Origin: Rhizobiaceae bacterium
GTDB taxonomy: Bacteria; Pseudomonadota; Alphaproteobacteria; Rhizobiales; Rhizobiaceae
Length of the DNA stretch: 64,000 nucleotides
Assembly (NCBI GenBank): GCA_017640615.1
Contig: JAEPQK010000004.1
Coordinates: 62,001 to 126,000 of the forward strand
Direction: 5' to 3'
The stretch's first letter is position 1; each line of letters begins with the position of its first letter. Of the stretch, positions 16,379-24,348 are shown piece after piece. The notes beneath the pieces are model-generated. The model did no database searches. It was given only the letters and a program-made list of their open reading frames with translations, and was not told the origin of the DNA. A program made the translations under genes and the position numbers.

Positions 16379-17149
16379 TCAGCCGGCGTAGTTCGAACCC
16401 TCTTCGTCGAGGATCGCCTTCAACTCGGCGAGGTGACGGGCGGCCTGCGCTACCGGATATTCGTCTACCTGCCGTGCGACTGTCTCGGCGACTTCGTCAG
16501 GTAGAACCCTGAGTTCCTTGCCCGTCCAGAGCGCCTTGATATAGGTCTCGCAGGCACGCTCGAAATAATACAGCCGGTCGAAGGTTTCGGCGACAGTCTC
16601 GCCAATCACTAACACTCCGTGATTTCCCATCACCATGACCTTCGTCTTGGGGTCGGTGAACATGCGCGCGCAGCGCTCGCCCTCGTCTTCGAAGGCCAAG
16701 CCGCCATAATCACTATCGACGATGTGGCGACCGTGAAACGCTGCCGAGTTCTGGTCAATCGGCGGAAGCACCGAATCGGCAAGCGAGGCGAGCACGGTGG
16801 CGTGGACAGAATGAACATGCATGACGCAGCGCGCTTGCGGGCAGATACGGTGCATCGCGCCGTGCAGCCCCCAGGCGGTCGGGTCAGGGGCGTCGGGACG
16901 GCCCATCGTGTCGGGATCATTGGCGTCAATAAGGACAAGGTCGCTCGCCTTCACGCGTGAGAAGTGCATCAGGTTCGGGTTGACCAGAAACTCGGTGCCC
17001 TCCTCGCCGACAGCAAGTGAGAAGTGGTTGGCCACTGCTTCGTGCATGTTCAGCCGCGCAGTCCACCGCAGAGCCGCCGCGAGATCGACCCGCTCTTCAT
17101 AGTAAGGCAGGTTCGTTTCACGCTGACGTGCGATACTGGTAATGCTCAT
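16379..17149 (-). CDS. Class II aldolase/adducin family protein
   Basis: A 256-residue zinc-dependent aldolase-like protein. Metal-binding histidines appear in CVMHVHSVHA (about residue 108-116) and in the late GNHGVLVIGETV segment (about 180). Relatives are fuculose-phosphate aldolase and RhaD; longer alphaproteobacterial forms like this one have no assigned substrate. The start at 17149 begins the conserved N-terminus; the frame stays open upstream only as a shadow of ureG. It lies 62 bp after ureG on the same strand and may be read through from the urease operon. Confidence 0.88.
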   Translation of the reverse strand: MSITSIARQRETNLPYYEERVDLAAALRWTARLNMHEAVANHFSLAVGEEGTEFLVNPNLMHFSRVKASDLVLIDANDPDTMGRPDAPDPTAWGLHGAMHRICPQARCVMHVHSVHATVLASLADSVLPPIDQNSAAFHGRHIVDSDYGGLAFEDEGERCARMFTDPKTKVMVMGNHGVLVIGETVAETFDRLYYFERACETYIKALWTGKELRVLPDEVAETVARQVDEYPVAQAARHLAELKAILDEEGSNYAG

Positions 17150-17211
17150 GGACGTCGATCCTTGTCTTTGACGTCGAAGGATGTCTGCAGCTGCCCCTGC
17201 GCGCAAGCGCT

Positions 17212-17850
17212 TTAGGCCGTCAGGCGGTTCTCTTGCGGCCGAAGCCCGCCCATTTCGGTGAGGTAAGTCACGATTGCGTCCACGCCTTTGCCGCGCGAGA
17301 GATCGGTAAACGCGAAGGGCCGGTCGCCGCGCGCCGTCAAGGCGTCCACCGTCATCTGTTCGATATCGACATTCACATGAGGCGCAAGGTCGGCCTTGTT
17401 GATGACCAGAAAGTCCGAGCGTGTGATGCCCGGCCCGCCCTTGCGCGGAATGTCGCCGCCCTGACAGACCGAAATGACATAAAGCGTGAGGTCGGCGAGG
17501 TCGGGCGAGAAAGTCGCTGCCAGATTGTCGCCGCCGGACTCGATGAAAACGATGTCGAGGTCGGGAAACTTGCGGGTTAGATCGGCAATAGCGGCCAGGT
17601 TGATAGACGCGTCCTCGCGGATCGCAGTGTGCGGGCAGCCGCCTGTTTCTACGCCGATAATGCGCTCCTCCGGTAGCGCCTGCAGCCGCGCTAACGCCAG
17701 CGCATCTTCCTTGGTGTAGATGTCGTTGGTCACCACGGCGATCGAGTAGTCGCGGCCCAGCGCCTTGCACAGTTTCTCCGTCAGCGTCGTTTTGCCCGAG
17801 CCGACCGGGCCGCCAATGCCGACGCGAAGCGGGCCGTTGGGTGATGTCAT
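17212..17850 (-). CDS. ureG: Urease accessory GTPase UreG
   Basis: A 212-residue SIMIBI GTPase that drives nickel insertion into urease with UreD, UreF and UreE. Seen: the P-loop [11 protein letters not shown] near residue 12, the CPH nickel motif in [15 protein letters not shown], Walker [12 protein letters not shown], and the NKAD guanine motif. The ATG at 17850 gives the standard N-terminus. It overlaps the stop of the DUF3995 gene by 4 bp and closes the ureC-GST-ureE-ureF-orf-ureG block. Confidence 0.97.
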   Translation of the reverse strand: MTSPNGPLRVGIGGPVGSGKTTLTEKLCKALGRDYSIAVVTNDIYTKEDALALARLQALPEERIIGVETGGCPHTAIREDASINLAAIADLTRKFPDLDIVFIESGGDNLAATFSPDLADLTLYVISVCQGGDIPRKGGPGITRSDFLVINKADLAPHVNVDIEQMTVDALTARGDRPFAFTDLSRGKGVDAIVTYLTEMGGLRPQENRLTA

Positions 17851-18284
17851 GATATCATTCCCGATGCTGTAAGGAAGGCGAACCCCGCGCCGAGTGCAAG
17901 GCAGAGCGGGGAAAAGTAACGAGTGTCGTTGCGGGCGAAGGGCATTTCGGGTGTCAGCCGCCGCCAGGCGGGCAGATAACCGGCAATGCCGCGCGCCACG
18001 AACACGAAGGAGGCGCCGGTGCCGGCGAGAAGCATCAGCCCGGCGGGCAGCGCATTGGTTCCGCGGGCGAGAACGAGTGCGAGCAGCGCGGCAATGAAGA
18101 GAAGTGCCGCAACCGCCAGGCTCGCGGCCGGCGGCGGCATGCGGTCGATCCCCTTGAAGCCGGCAATCGCCCTGGAGCAGCTTGCCTCGTCGGTGCCGGG
18201 CCATGTGCCGCCGGTCGCCCAATAAACGTGAATGCCCGCCAATACGGTCAGCGTGGCGGCGACCATCAATCCGATTGCCATCAT
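17847..18284 (-). CDS. DUF3995 membrane protein inside the urease operon
   Basis: A 145-residue inner-membrane protein with about four helices: the N-terminal [18 protein letters not shown], two central ([18 protein letters not shown] and [17 protein letters not shown]), and the C-terminus. The [14 protein letters not shown] segment is typical of DUF3995. It overlaps both ureF (start 18284 against stop 18281) and ureG by 4 bp, so it is translationally embedded between two nickel-insertion genes. Its role is unknown. A link to nickel supply or urea is only suggested by position. Confidence 0.85.
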   Translation of the reverse strand: MMAIGLMVAATLTVLAGIHVYWATGGTWPGTDEASCSRAIAGFKGIDRMPPPAASLAVAALLFIAALLALVLARGTNALPAGLMLLAGTGASFVFVARGIAGYLPAWRRLTPEMPFARNDTRYFSPLCLALGAGFAFLTASGMIS

Positions 18285-18943
18285 GTGCGGAAGAGCCTCG
18301 TGTGCATTGTTTCGTGTCGCATCGCCGCGATTTCGGAAAGCAAGGTGCCTGTGCCAAGATCGTCGAGTGTCGCCCCCGATGCACGCTTAGCGGTGGCGGC
18401 TATTTCGGCTTCGAGCCTAGCTGCGATGCGTACGCCATCGCTTTGGCCGATGACGGAGAGCCGTATCGCGACCTGGGTAAGATTGGTGATGGTCGCCTGC
18501 AGCAAGCCCGCAACGGCATCTTCTGCCGTGATGCCGGCAGTTCCGGCGGCCGCACCGAAGGCGACGGCATAGGCGCACTCCCCCGGCAATCCGGCGATAT
18601 CGCTGCCGCGCCAGGTGCGGACGGCCTCGAGAAATGCCTGACCTTGTTTCGTTGCCTCGAGATGCCGCTCGGCCGAGCCCGCCAGCGCTTCGGCGAATTC
18701 GGCCAGCTGTGCAAGCTCGGCGGGCTCGTCTGAGGCCCGCAGCGCATGCGCTGCCAGCACCGCGTCGTTCCACAGCGAACCCGCGGCGAGCAGACCAGCC
18801 AACCAGTCCTCCAGTTCCTCGCGATTGCCGATCAGCCCGTCATGAACTGCGCTCTCCAGCCCGTGGCTGTAGCTGAAGCTGCCGACCGGGAAGGCGGGCG
18901 ACAGCCATGTCATCAGCCGCAGCAGGGCCGGCGTCTCAGGCAT
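18281..18943 (-). CDS. ureF: Urease accessory protein UreF
   Basis: A 220-residue all-helical accessory protein that bridges UreD and UreG in the urease activation complex. The N-terminal [21 protein letters not shown] and the late [14 protein letters not shown] are hallmark segments. I chose ATG 18943 ([15 protein letters not shown]), which overlaps the end of ureE by 8 bp; longer frames upstream are shadows of ureE. Confidence 0.94.
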   Translation of the reverse strand: MPETPALLRLMTWLSPAFPVGSFSYSHGLESAVHDGLIGNREELEDWLAGLLAAGSLWNDAVLAAHALRASDEPAELAQLAEFAEALAGSAERHLEATKQGQAFLEAVRTWRGSDIAGLPGECAYAVAFGAAAGTAGITAEDAVAGLLQATITNLTQVAIRLSVIGQSDGVRIAARLEAEIAATAKRASGATLDDLGTGTLLSEIAAMRHETMHTRLFRT

Positions 18944-19487
18944 GGTTGTGCCCGTAATGCGGGTCGCCTGGCATTCGGCCGTAGCGATCAGGCTCAGCGT
19001 GGTTCCCGTGCCCATGGCTGTGGCCGGCATAGGCGCCGCGCACGGGCCTGAACTGTTCCACCGTCTCCGAGACCTCTGCACCTAGCCCCTGAAGCATATC
19101 GCGGATGACGTGATCGCGTAGGATTACGATGCGCTCCGGCTCGATTTGTGCCGCAAGATGGCGGTTGCCTATGTGCCAGCACAGTTCGGCAAGGTGCAAC
19201 TGCGAGCGCGCCTTGATCGAATAGACTTCTTCTTCCGCGGCGCGGATTTCCACCGCGCGGCCATCCTCCAGCAGGAGCCGGTCGCCATGGTCGAGCGCGG
19301 TCGGCTCCGGTAGATCGACAAGCACGCGCCCGCCTTCCGAAAGGATCAGCACGCGGCGGCGCAGATGGCGTTCGTCATGCGCGAGCACGGCAAAATCGAA
19401 GGGCTTTTCGCCGCCCTCTTCGCCGGCACGCGCGATGCGCTCCGCGCGCGGCAGGCTCGTGAAATCGTCCTTGATGTCGAGCTTCAT
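18936..19487 (-). CDS. ureE: Urease accessory nickel-binding protein UreE
   Basis: A 183-residue metallochaperone. The N-terminal peptide-binding-like domain is followed by the metal domain with LCWHIGNRHLAAQ (about residue 105) and a histidine-rich tail with repeated H-x-H groups (HSHGHGNHAE ... HYGHNHA). The tail adds nickel storage sites beyond the conserved dimer-interface histidine. The start at 19487 overlaps the GST stop in an ATGA junction. Confidence 0.95.
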   Translation of the reverse strand: MKLDIKDDFTSLPRAERIARAGEEGGEKPFDFAVLAHDERHLRRRVLILSEGGRVLVDLPEPTALDHGDRLLLEDGRAVEIRAAEEEVYSIKARSQLHLAELCWHIGNRHLAAQIEPERIVILRDHVIRDMLQGLGAEVSETVEQFRPVRGAYAGHSHGHGNHAEPDRYGRMPGDPHYGHNHA

Positions 19488-20086
19488 GCGGCCTCTGCTT
19501 CGCGCTTTTTGGCGCGGGCCAGAGCGGGCCGAGACAGAACGCGCTCGAAATAGGCCTTCACCTTGTCCGACGCGATGTCGAATTTGGCGCCGCCCGCCCA
19601 TTGCCCGCAATGCCCGATGATCACGTCCGCTGCCGTGAAGCGCTCTCCCATTGCGTAGGGCTTGTCGCCCAGCCGCTTTTCCAGCGTCGCTATCTCGCGG
19701 TCGAACTCCATCTTCGTCCAAGGCCCGACATCGACGCGCAATTCTTCCGGCAGGATCAGCCGGTGCTTGAGCTTGTTCCAGAGCGGCGGTTCCAGCTCGG
19801 CCTGCGCAAAGAAGAGCCATGAGTTCATCAGGCCGCGCTCTTCCACTGTGTTGGGACCGAGCCCTTTGTCGGCATGCTTGTCGCCGAGATAAAAACAGAT
19901 AGCGGCCGAATCCGTGAGCACCAGATCGCCGTCCACCAGCGCCGGTATCTTGCCCGAAGGGTTGTAGCGATACATTACCTCGGAATGCTGTTTTGCCTTG
20001 ACGATCTCATAGGGTTCGCCAAGCTCTTCCAACATCCATGTTACGCGCGTGAGGCGCGAGCCTGGTGATCCAACTGCCTGATACAT
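19484..20086 (-). CDS. Glutathione S-transferase family protein
   Basis: A 200-residue cytosolic GST. A thioredoxin-like N-terminal domain (SPGSRLTRVTWMLEELG, cis-Pro in GKIPALVDG, DSAAICFYLGD) is followed by a helical C-terminal domain ending ERVLSRPALARA. GGGAGGG lies 5 nt before the ATG at 20086. It sits between ureC and ureE and overlaps ureE by 4 bp, so it is part of the urease transcript although no GST role in urease maturation is established. Confidence 0.9.
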   Translation of the reverse strand: MYQAVGSPGSRLTRVTWMLEELGEPYEIVKAKQHSEVMYRYNPSGKIPALVDGDLVLTDSAAICFYLGDKHADKGLGPNTVEERGLMNSWLFFAQAELEPPLWNKLKHRLILPEELRVDVGPWTKMEFDREIATLEKRLGDKPYAMGERFTAADVIIGHCGQWAGGAKFDIASDKVKAYFERVLSRPALARAKKREAEAA

Positions 20087-20133
20087 GTAATTCCCTCCCG
20101 ATGCGCGGTAGGCGCTGTTTTCGAGCCTCGAAG

Positions 20134-21846
20134 CTAGAACAGGAAATAGCGCTGCGCCATCGGCAGCTCGGTCGCAGGCTCGCATGTCAGCAATTCGCCG
20201 TCGGCGCGCACCTCATAGGTTTCCGGATCGACCTCCACCGAGGGCGTCGCGTTGTTGAGCACCATGGACGTTTTGGAAATGCCGCCGCGCGTGTTTTCGA
20301 CTGCAACCATTCCTTTCTCGACGCCAAGACTGCGCTGAAGCCCGGCATCGAATGCGGCTTGCGAGACAAAGGTTACGGACGAGGCGGTAATGGCCTTGCC
20401 GTAAGCGCCGAACATCGGCCGCATATGGACCGGCTGCGGTGTCGGGATCGACGCGTTGGGGTCGCCCATGGGCGCGGCCGCGATGGTACCGCCGAGGATC
20501 ACCATATCGGGCTTCACGCCGAAGAAAGCGGGGTTCCACATTACCAGATCGGCGCGCTTGCCCGGTTCGACGGAGCCGATTTCCTTCGACATGCCATGCG
20601 CGATGGCCGGATTGATCGTGTATTTCGCCACATAACGGCGGACGCGGAAATTGTCGTTGTCGCCGGTTTCCTCTTTCAGCCGCCCGCGCTGGCGCTTCAT
20701 CTTGTCCGCCGTCTGCCACGTGCGGATGATCACCTCCCCAACACGGCCCATCGCCTGACTGTCGGATGCGATGATGGAGAAGGCGCCCATGTCGTGGAGG
20801 ATGTCCTCCGCCGCGATCGTCTCCTTGCGGATACGGCTTTCCGCGAATGCGATATCCTCAGGGATCGAGGCGTCGAGATGGTGGCACACCATCAGCATGT
20901 CCAGATGCTCGGCGATGGTGTTCACCGTGTAGGGCCGTGTCGGATTGGTCGAAGAGGGCAGCACGTTCGGCAGGCCGCACACCTTGATAATATCGGGTGC
21001 ATGCCCGCCGCCGGCACCTTCCGTGTGAAAGGCGTGAATGGTGCGGCCCTTGAAGGCGGCGACCGTGTCTTCCACGAACCCGCTCTCGTTCAGTGTGTCG
21101 GTGTGGATCATCACCTGAACATCGAGTGCGTCGGCGACTGAGAGGCAGCAGTCGATCGCAGCCGGCGTCGTGCCCCAGTCCTCATGCAGTTTCAGCGCGC
21201 ACGCGCCACCCAGCACCATCTCTTCAAGCGCGGCCGGCTGCGAGGCATTGCCCTTGCCGGACAGGCCGATATTCATCGGGAAGGCGTCGAACGACTGGAT
21301 CATGCGTCCGATATGCCAGGCGCCCGGCGTGCAGGTGGTTGCCAGCGTTCCGTGCGCCGGGCCGGTGCCGCCGCCGAGCATGGTGGTCAGGCCCGACATC
21401 AGCGCTTCTTCGATCTGCTGCGGGCAGATGAAATGGATGTGCGCATCGAAGCCGCCGGCGGTGATAATCTTGCCTTCGCCGGCGATCACCTCCGTACCGG
21501 GGCCTACAACTATTGTTACGCCCTGTTGCGTATCGGGGTTGCCGGCCTTGCCGATTTCGGCGATCCGGCCGTCCCTGAGGCCGATGTCGGCCTTGATGAT
21601 TCCGGTGTGATCGACGATCAGCGCATTGGTGATTACCGTGTCCATTGCGCCGTCCGCGCGCGAGGTCTGGCTTTGCCCCATACCGTCGCGAATGACCTTT
21701 CCGCCGCCGAATTTCACCTCTTCGCCGTGGATCGTGAGGTCCTTTTCCACCTCGATGAACAGCTCGGTGTCGGCCAGCCGCACCTTGTCCCCGGTGGTGG
21801 GGCCGAACATCGCTGCATAGTCGGACCGGGCGATTTTTGCTGGCAT
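20134..21846 (-). CDS. ureC: Urease alpha (catalytic) subunit UreC
   Basis: A 570-residue catalytic subunit hydrolysing urea to ammonia and carbamate. The bi-nickel ligands are intact: H-x-H in GGFDAHIHF, the carbamylated Lys in ALKLHEDWG (about 217), later His residues in MIHTDT and [12 protein letters not shown], and the nickel Asp near 360. The active-site flap is present as [10 protein letters not shown] 21846 gives 570 residues, the normal length; a GTG one codon upstream is less likely. It starts the second urease block behind its own promoter region. Confidence 0.98.
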   Translation of the reverse strand: MPAKIARSDYAAMFGPTTGDKVRLADTELFIEVEKDLTIHGEEVKFGGGKVIRDGMGQSQTSRADGAMDTVITNALIVDHTGIIKADIGLRDGRIAEIGKAGNPDTQQGVTIVVGPGTEVIAGEGKIITAGGFDAHIHFICPQQIEEALMSGLTTMLGGGTGPAHGTLATTCTPGAWHIGRMIQSFDAFPMNIGLSGKGNASQPAALEEMVLGGACALKLHEDWGTTPAAIDCCLSVADALDVQVMIHTDTLNESGFVEDTVAAFKGRTIHAFHTEGAGGGHAPDIIKVCGLPNVLPSSTNPTRPYTVNTIAEHLDMLMVCHHLDASIPEDIAFAESRIRKETIAAEDILHDMGAFSIIASDSQAMGRVGEVIIRTWQTADKMKRQRGRLKEETGDNDNFRVRRYVAKYTINPAIAHGMSKEIGSVEPGKRADLVMWNPAFFGVKPDMVILGGTIAAAPMGDPNASIPTPQPVHMRPMFGAYGKAITASSVTFVSQAAFDAGLQRSLGVEKGMVAVENTRGGISKTSMVLNNATPSVEVDPETYEVRADGELLTCEPATELPMAQRYFLF

Positions 21847-22024
21847 CACGCACTCACATTTTTTGCAAATTCATTCCCAATCCGCGCCATTTTCCGGCCC
21901 GGAATTTTCCAAGATCGGCTCCTAGCTCCAATGCCGTGGCGGGGAGCGAGCACCCTGGGTATCCGCTTCGAGCGGTGTTCGCACCCAACCGAAAGCCCAG
22001 TGGGCAACGCATAGGAGAACAACG
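21847..22024. promoter_or_regulatory. Divergent promoter region between ureC and secreted-protein gene
   Basis: This 178-bp gap separates the minus-strand ureC from a plus-strand gene at 22025, so it must hold promoters in both directions. TAGGAG lies 6-7 bp before the plus-strand start. I see no clear operator palindrome here and no NikR-like repeat. Confidence 0.5.
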
Positions 22025-22528
22025 ATGAAACGCATTATCGCACTGACGACCGCAACCTTTATGGGCGCTTCCATGCTGGCCGTACCGGCCATCGCGCTCG
22101 AGGCTGGCGCCAATATTGGTGTCGGCGGTTCCGCCGAAAGCAGCACGATGTCCAGCGATACCGATGCGGACATCAAGCTGAAGGCCGGCGCTGACGCGAA
22201 GGTCGACACCGGTACGACCGCGGCTATTGGCGGTTCGTTCGACGGCGCGCTTTCCGCGATGGCCAACAGCAATTCGTCGGGCGCGATCCGCGCTATGACC
22301 GACGTGAGCAGCGTCAACGTAATCTGGATCAAGGATCTGGAAGGCGCCAATATGGATGCGCTCACCCAGGCTGAGACCCAGAACGAAGCCGAGATCAACG
22401 ATCTCCGCGCGTCGATTGAAAGCAACACTGCCGTGAGCTCCGCTCTGAAGGCACAGTCGGTCGAGCCGGCTGACGTTGTTGCCGCCAATGTCGCAGCTGA
22501 CGGGTCGCTGACCGTCTTTGTGCGCTAA
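22025..22528 (+). CDS. Secreted hypothetical protein within the urease locus
   Basis: A 167-residue exported protein. A signal peptide (about 1-24, ending PAIA) is followed by a Gly/Ala/Ser/Asp-rich stretch with internal similarity (IGVGGSAES, LKAGADAKV) and a helical C-terminal part with SSVNVIWIKDLEGAN. There are no cysteines and no metal motif. It is read opposite to the urease genes and lies between ureB and ureC. I recall similar small secreted proteins in Hyphomicrobiales but no function. The context suggests chance insertion or a periplasmic stress protein rather than a urease subunit. Confidence 0.75.
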   Translation: MKRIIALTTATFMGASMLAVPAIALEAGANIGVGGSAESSTMSSDTDADIKLKAGADAKVDTGTTAAIGGSFDGALSAMANSNSSGAIRAMTDVSSVNVIWIKDLEGANMDALTQAETQNEAEINDLRASIESNTAVSSALKAQSVEPADVVAANVAADGSLTVFVR

Positions 22529-22552
22529 TATTCGGCGCTGACTGCCAAAACA

Positions 22553-22580
22553 CGGCGCGGGGGTTTCCCCGCGCCGCTTT
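22553..22580. terminator. Strong hairpin between ureB and the secreted-protein gene
   Basis: CGGCGCGGGG (22553-22562) and CCCCGCGCCG (22567-22576) form a perfect 10-bp stem with a 4-nt loop, followed by CTTTCG on the plus strand. It lies 25 bp after the plus-strand stop and also downstream of ureB on the minus strand, where the flank CGTGTTTTGG gives a T run. It could stop both transcripts. Confidence 0.85.
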
Positions 22581-22602
22581 CGTCCGGGACGCGCCCTGTG
22601 CC

Positions 22603-22908
22603 TCACAGGCGCCCCATGACTTTCTGCTGAAACCCGAACACACGCCTTTCGCCGCCGATCGGAACCAGCGTCACGTCGCGCTCCTGACCGGGCTCAAACC
22701 GCACAGCTGTCCCCGGCGCGATATTGAGCCGCATGCCGCGCGCTTTCTCCCGGTCGAAGGACAGACCTTCATTCGTTTCAAAGAAATGATAGTGGCTGCC
22801 GACCTGAACCGGCCGGTCGCCGCTATTGGCAACCCGAAGGGTGACGGTCTCCGCCCCTGCGTTGAGCTCAATGTTGCCCGGCGCGGTGATAACTTCACCC
22901 GGTATCAC
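22603..22908 (-). CDS. ureB: Urease beta subunit UreB
   Basis: A 101-residue structural subunit. The N-terminal [17 protein letters not shown], the [14 protein letters not shown] core and [17 protein letters not shown] are diagnostic. Its start overlaps the stop of the 61-residue ORF in an ATGA junction. A strong hairpin follows, so transcription probably ends here rather than continuing into ureC. Confidence 0.97.
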   Translation of the reverse strand: MIPGEVITAPGNIELNAGAETVTLRVANSGDRPVQVGSHYHFFETNEGLSFDREKARGMRLNIAPGTAVRFEPGQERDVTLVPIGGERRVFGFQQKVMGRL

Positions 22909-23090
22909 TTTCTTGCGCGCCCGCGCTTCACCCGCCGCGCCGCGAACGCCAGTGCCGCAACACTGCCAGCCAGCAGCGCGAGGCCGGCAATAGCCCAGTC
23001 GCCATGCGGGTGCATGTGGACGGCAGGCGCCTGATGGGCAAAGGCACTGCTGCTCGTGAGCAGGGCAATGATGAATGCAGTCGCCCGCAT
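22905..23090 (-). CDS. Small His-rich membrane peptide between ureA and ureB
   Basis: A 61-residue protein: a signal-like N-terminal helix ending SSAFA, a short histidine-rich segment ([14 protein letters not shown]), a second helix ([19 protein letters not shown]) and a very basic tail ([10 protein letters not shown]). The histidines would face the periplasm if the first helix is cleaved or inserted. It is coupled to ureB by a 4-bp overlap and lies 19 bp after ureA. No function is known to me; metal handling is an inference from the histidines and context. Confidence 0.75.
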   Translation of the reverse strand: MRATAFIIALLTSSSAFAHQAPAVHMHPHGDWAIAGLALLAGSVAALAFAARRVKRGRARK

Positions 23091-23109
23091 TGGGTGGTTT
23101 CCTTTTCGT

Positions 23110-23412
23110 TTAGCGTATCGGTTCGTGCACGGTGACCAGCTTGGTCCCGTCGGGAAAGGTGGCCTCCACCTGCACGTCGTGGATCATCTCGGCGACGCCT
23201 TCCATCACCTGATCGCGTCGCACCACATGCGCGCCGGCTTCCATCAGGTCGGCAACCGCGCGCCCGTCGCGCGCTCCTTCCACCACGAAATCTGTAATCA
23301 GCGCGATCGCCTCGGGGTGATTGAGCTTCACGCCGCGTTCGAGCCTGCGCCGGGCCACCATTGCCGCCATCGAAACGAGCAGCTTGTCCTTTTCGCGGGG
23401 GGTGAGGTTCAT
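23110..23412 (-). CDS. ureA: Urease gamma subunit UreA
   Basis: A 100-residue structural subunit with the complete family sequence: [20 protein letters not shown] at the N-terminus, [20 protein letters not shown] in the middle and [16 protein letters not shown] at the end. It follows ureD by 15 bp and is separated from ureB by the 61-residue ORF. Confidence 0.98.
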   Translation of the reverse strand: MNLTPREKDKLLVSMAAMVARRRLERGVKLNHPEAIALITDFVVEGARDGRAVADLMEAGAHVVRRDQVMEGVAEMIHDVQVEATFPDGTKLVTVHEPIR

Positions 23413-23427
23413 CGGCGTCTGGTTCCG

Positions 23428-24267
23428 TCAAAGTGACCATAATTTGGGCAGTGGTGCCTGCCCGTTGAGCAGTTGCAGTGCCGGTACAAGCCGGCTGCGA
23501 AGCGCGTATCCATCCTCGGCGATCAGCCTCGCAAGAAGCTTGCCAGTTCGCCCGACTTGCCAAAAGCTCGCGCCACCATGAGCCCCTATGATGTCCCGCA
23601 GCGGTTGCAGCAGTTGCTCTGCGTCGTCGCCGGCCAGAAGTATCGTGGCGAAGGCGCGTGCGCCGTTCCCGAATACCCGCCTTGCCATCTGGCCCGCGAC
23701 GTGCGGGCCCAGCGCAAACTCCTCCGCATGTATCAGCCGCTCGCAATCGCGAACGCGCCAACGATCGCGGAATTCGGCCAGTTCCACGGTTTCGCCATGG
23801 GCCTTCCGGCCGAGAATGACCGGTTCGACAATCAGCGCCCGCGCGCCGGGCGCGACCGAAATATCGACGCTGCGTCGAAGCGCGGAACGATCGTAGAGAA
23901 TGGTTTCCTGCGGCAGCCAGGCAAGCGATGCGCCTTCGGCAACCGAGATACTGGCTGTAACGGCGGCGTGGCCGTCTGCGCTGCGATAGGCGCGCTCGCA
24001 TGCCTGCGTGGTTATGGTGAGCGTTGAGCCAGCTTCCGCCTGGATATCCCAACGCAGCCGGTCTCCGCCGGTCAGCCCACCAGCAGTGTTGATCAGGACT
24101 GCCTCAAGTCCCTCCCGCCTGCCTTTCGGAAGCCTGATCTTGGCCGCGCCTTCTTCGCGCAGCCGCGCCAGCCGTGTGCGCCCCTGCGACTGGGCCACTG
24201 ACAACGCGCCCACGCCGGCAACGCGCTGCGATCGAAGACTGCTGACAACCGAGCTTTGCATGGTCAT
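23428..24267 (-). CDS. ureD: Urease accessory protein UreD
   Basis: A 279-residue scaffold protein that binds apo-urease and recruits UreF/UreG for nickel delivery. Hallmarks are INTAGGLTGGDRL near residue 60, TTQACERAYRS, and LPQETILYDRSALRR. The start at 24267 is preceded by GAGAGGAAA at a somewhat long spacing; an in-frame ATG at 24303 is possible but adds a region unlike the family. It heads the ureD-A-orf-B block. Confidence 0.94.
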   Translation of the reverse strand: MTMQSSVVSSLRSQRVAGVGALSVAQSQGRTRLARLREEGAAKIRLPKGRREGLEAVLINTAGGLTGGDRLRWDIQAEAGSTLTITTQACERAYRSADGHAAVTASISVAEGASLAWLPQETILYDRSALRRSVDISVAPGARALIVEPVILGRKAHGETVELAEFRDRWRVRDCERLIHAEEFALGPHVAGQMARRVFGNGARAFATILLAGDDAEQLLQPLRDIIGAHGGASFWQVGRTGKLLARLIAEDGYALRSRLVPALQLLNGQAPLPKLWSL

Positions 24268-24348
24268 GCGGGCATGTTTTCCTCTCGCCTGCACCGAATG
24301 CAAGCTTCATGCCCGCCGAGAACGATAGGGCGAGATATCTGCCGTTGA

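Noticed and set aside
16379..18384. Long minus-strand frames that seem to join ureG or upstream DNA to the aldolase and ureG genes
   Set aside because: Only the C-terminal parts match families. The N-terminal parts are other-frame readings of neighbouring genes, so internal starts at 17149 and 17850 were used.
20065..21141. A 358-codon plus-strand open frame across ureC
   Set aside because: Antisense shadow of ureC; high GC third positions in ureC keep the complement open.
22928..24052. A 374-codon minus-strand open frame over ureA/ureD
   Set aside because: Out of frame with the recognised ureD, ureA and the small peptide gene, with low-complexity Arg-rich translation.
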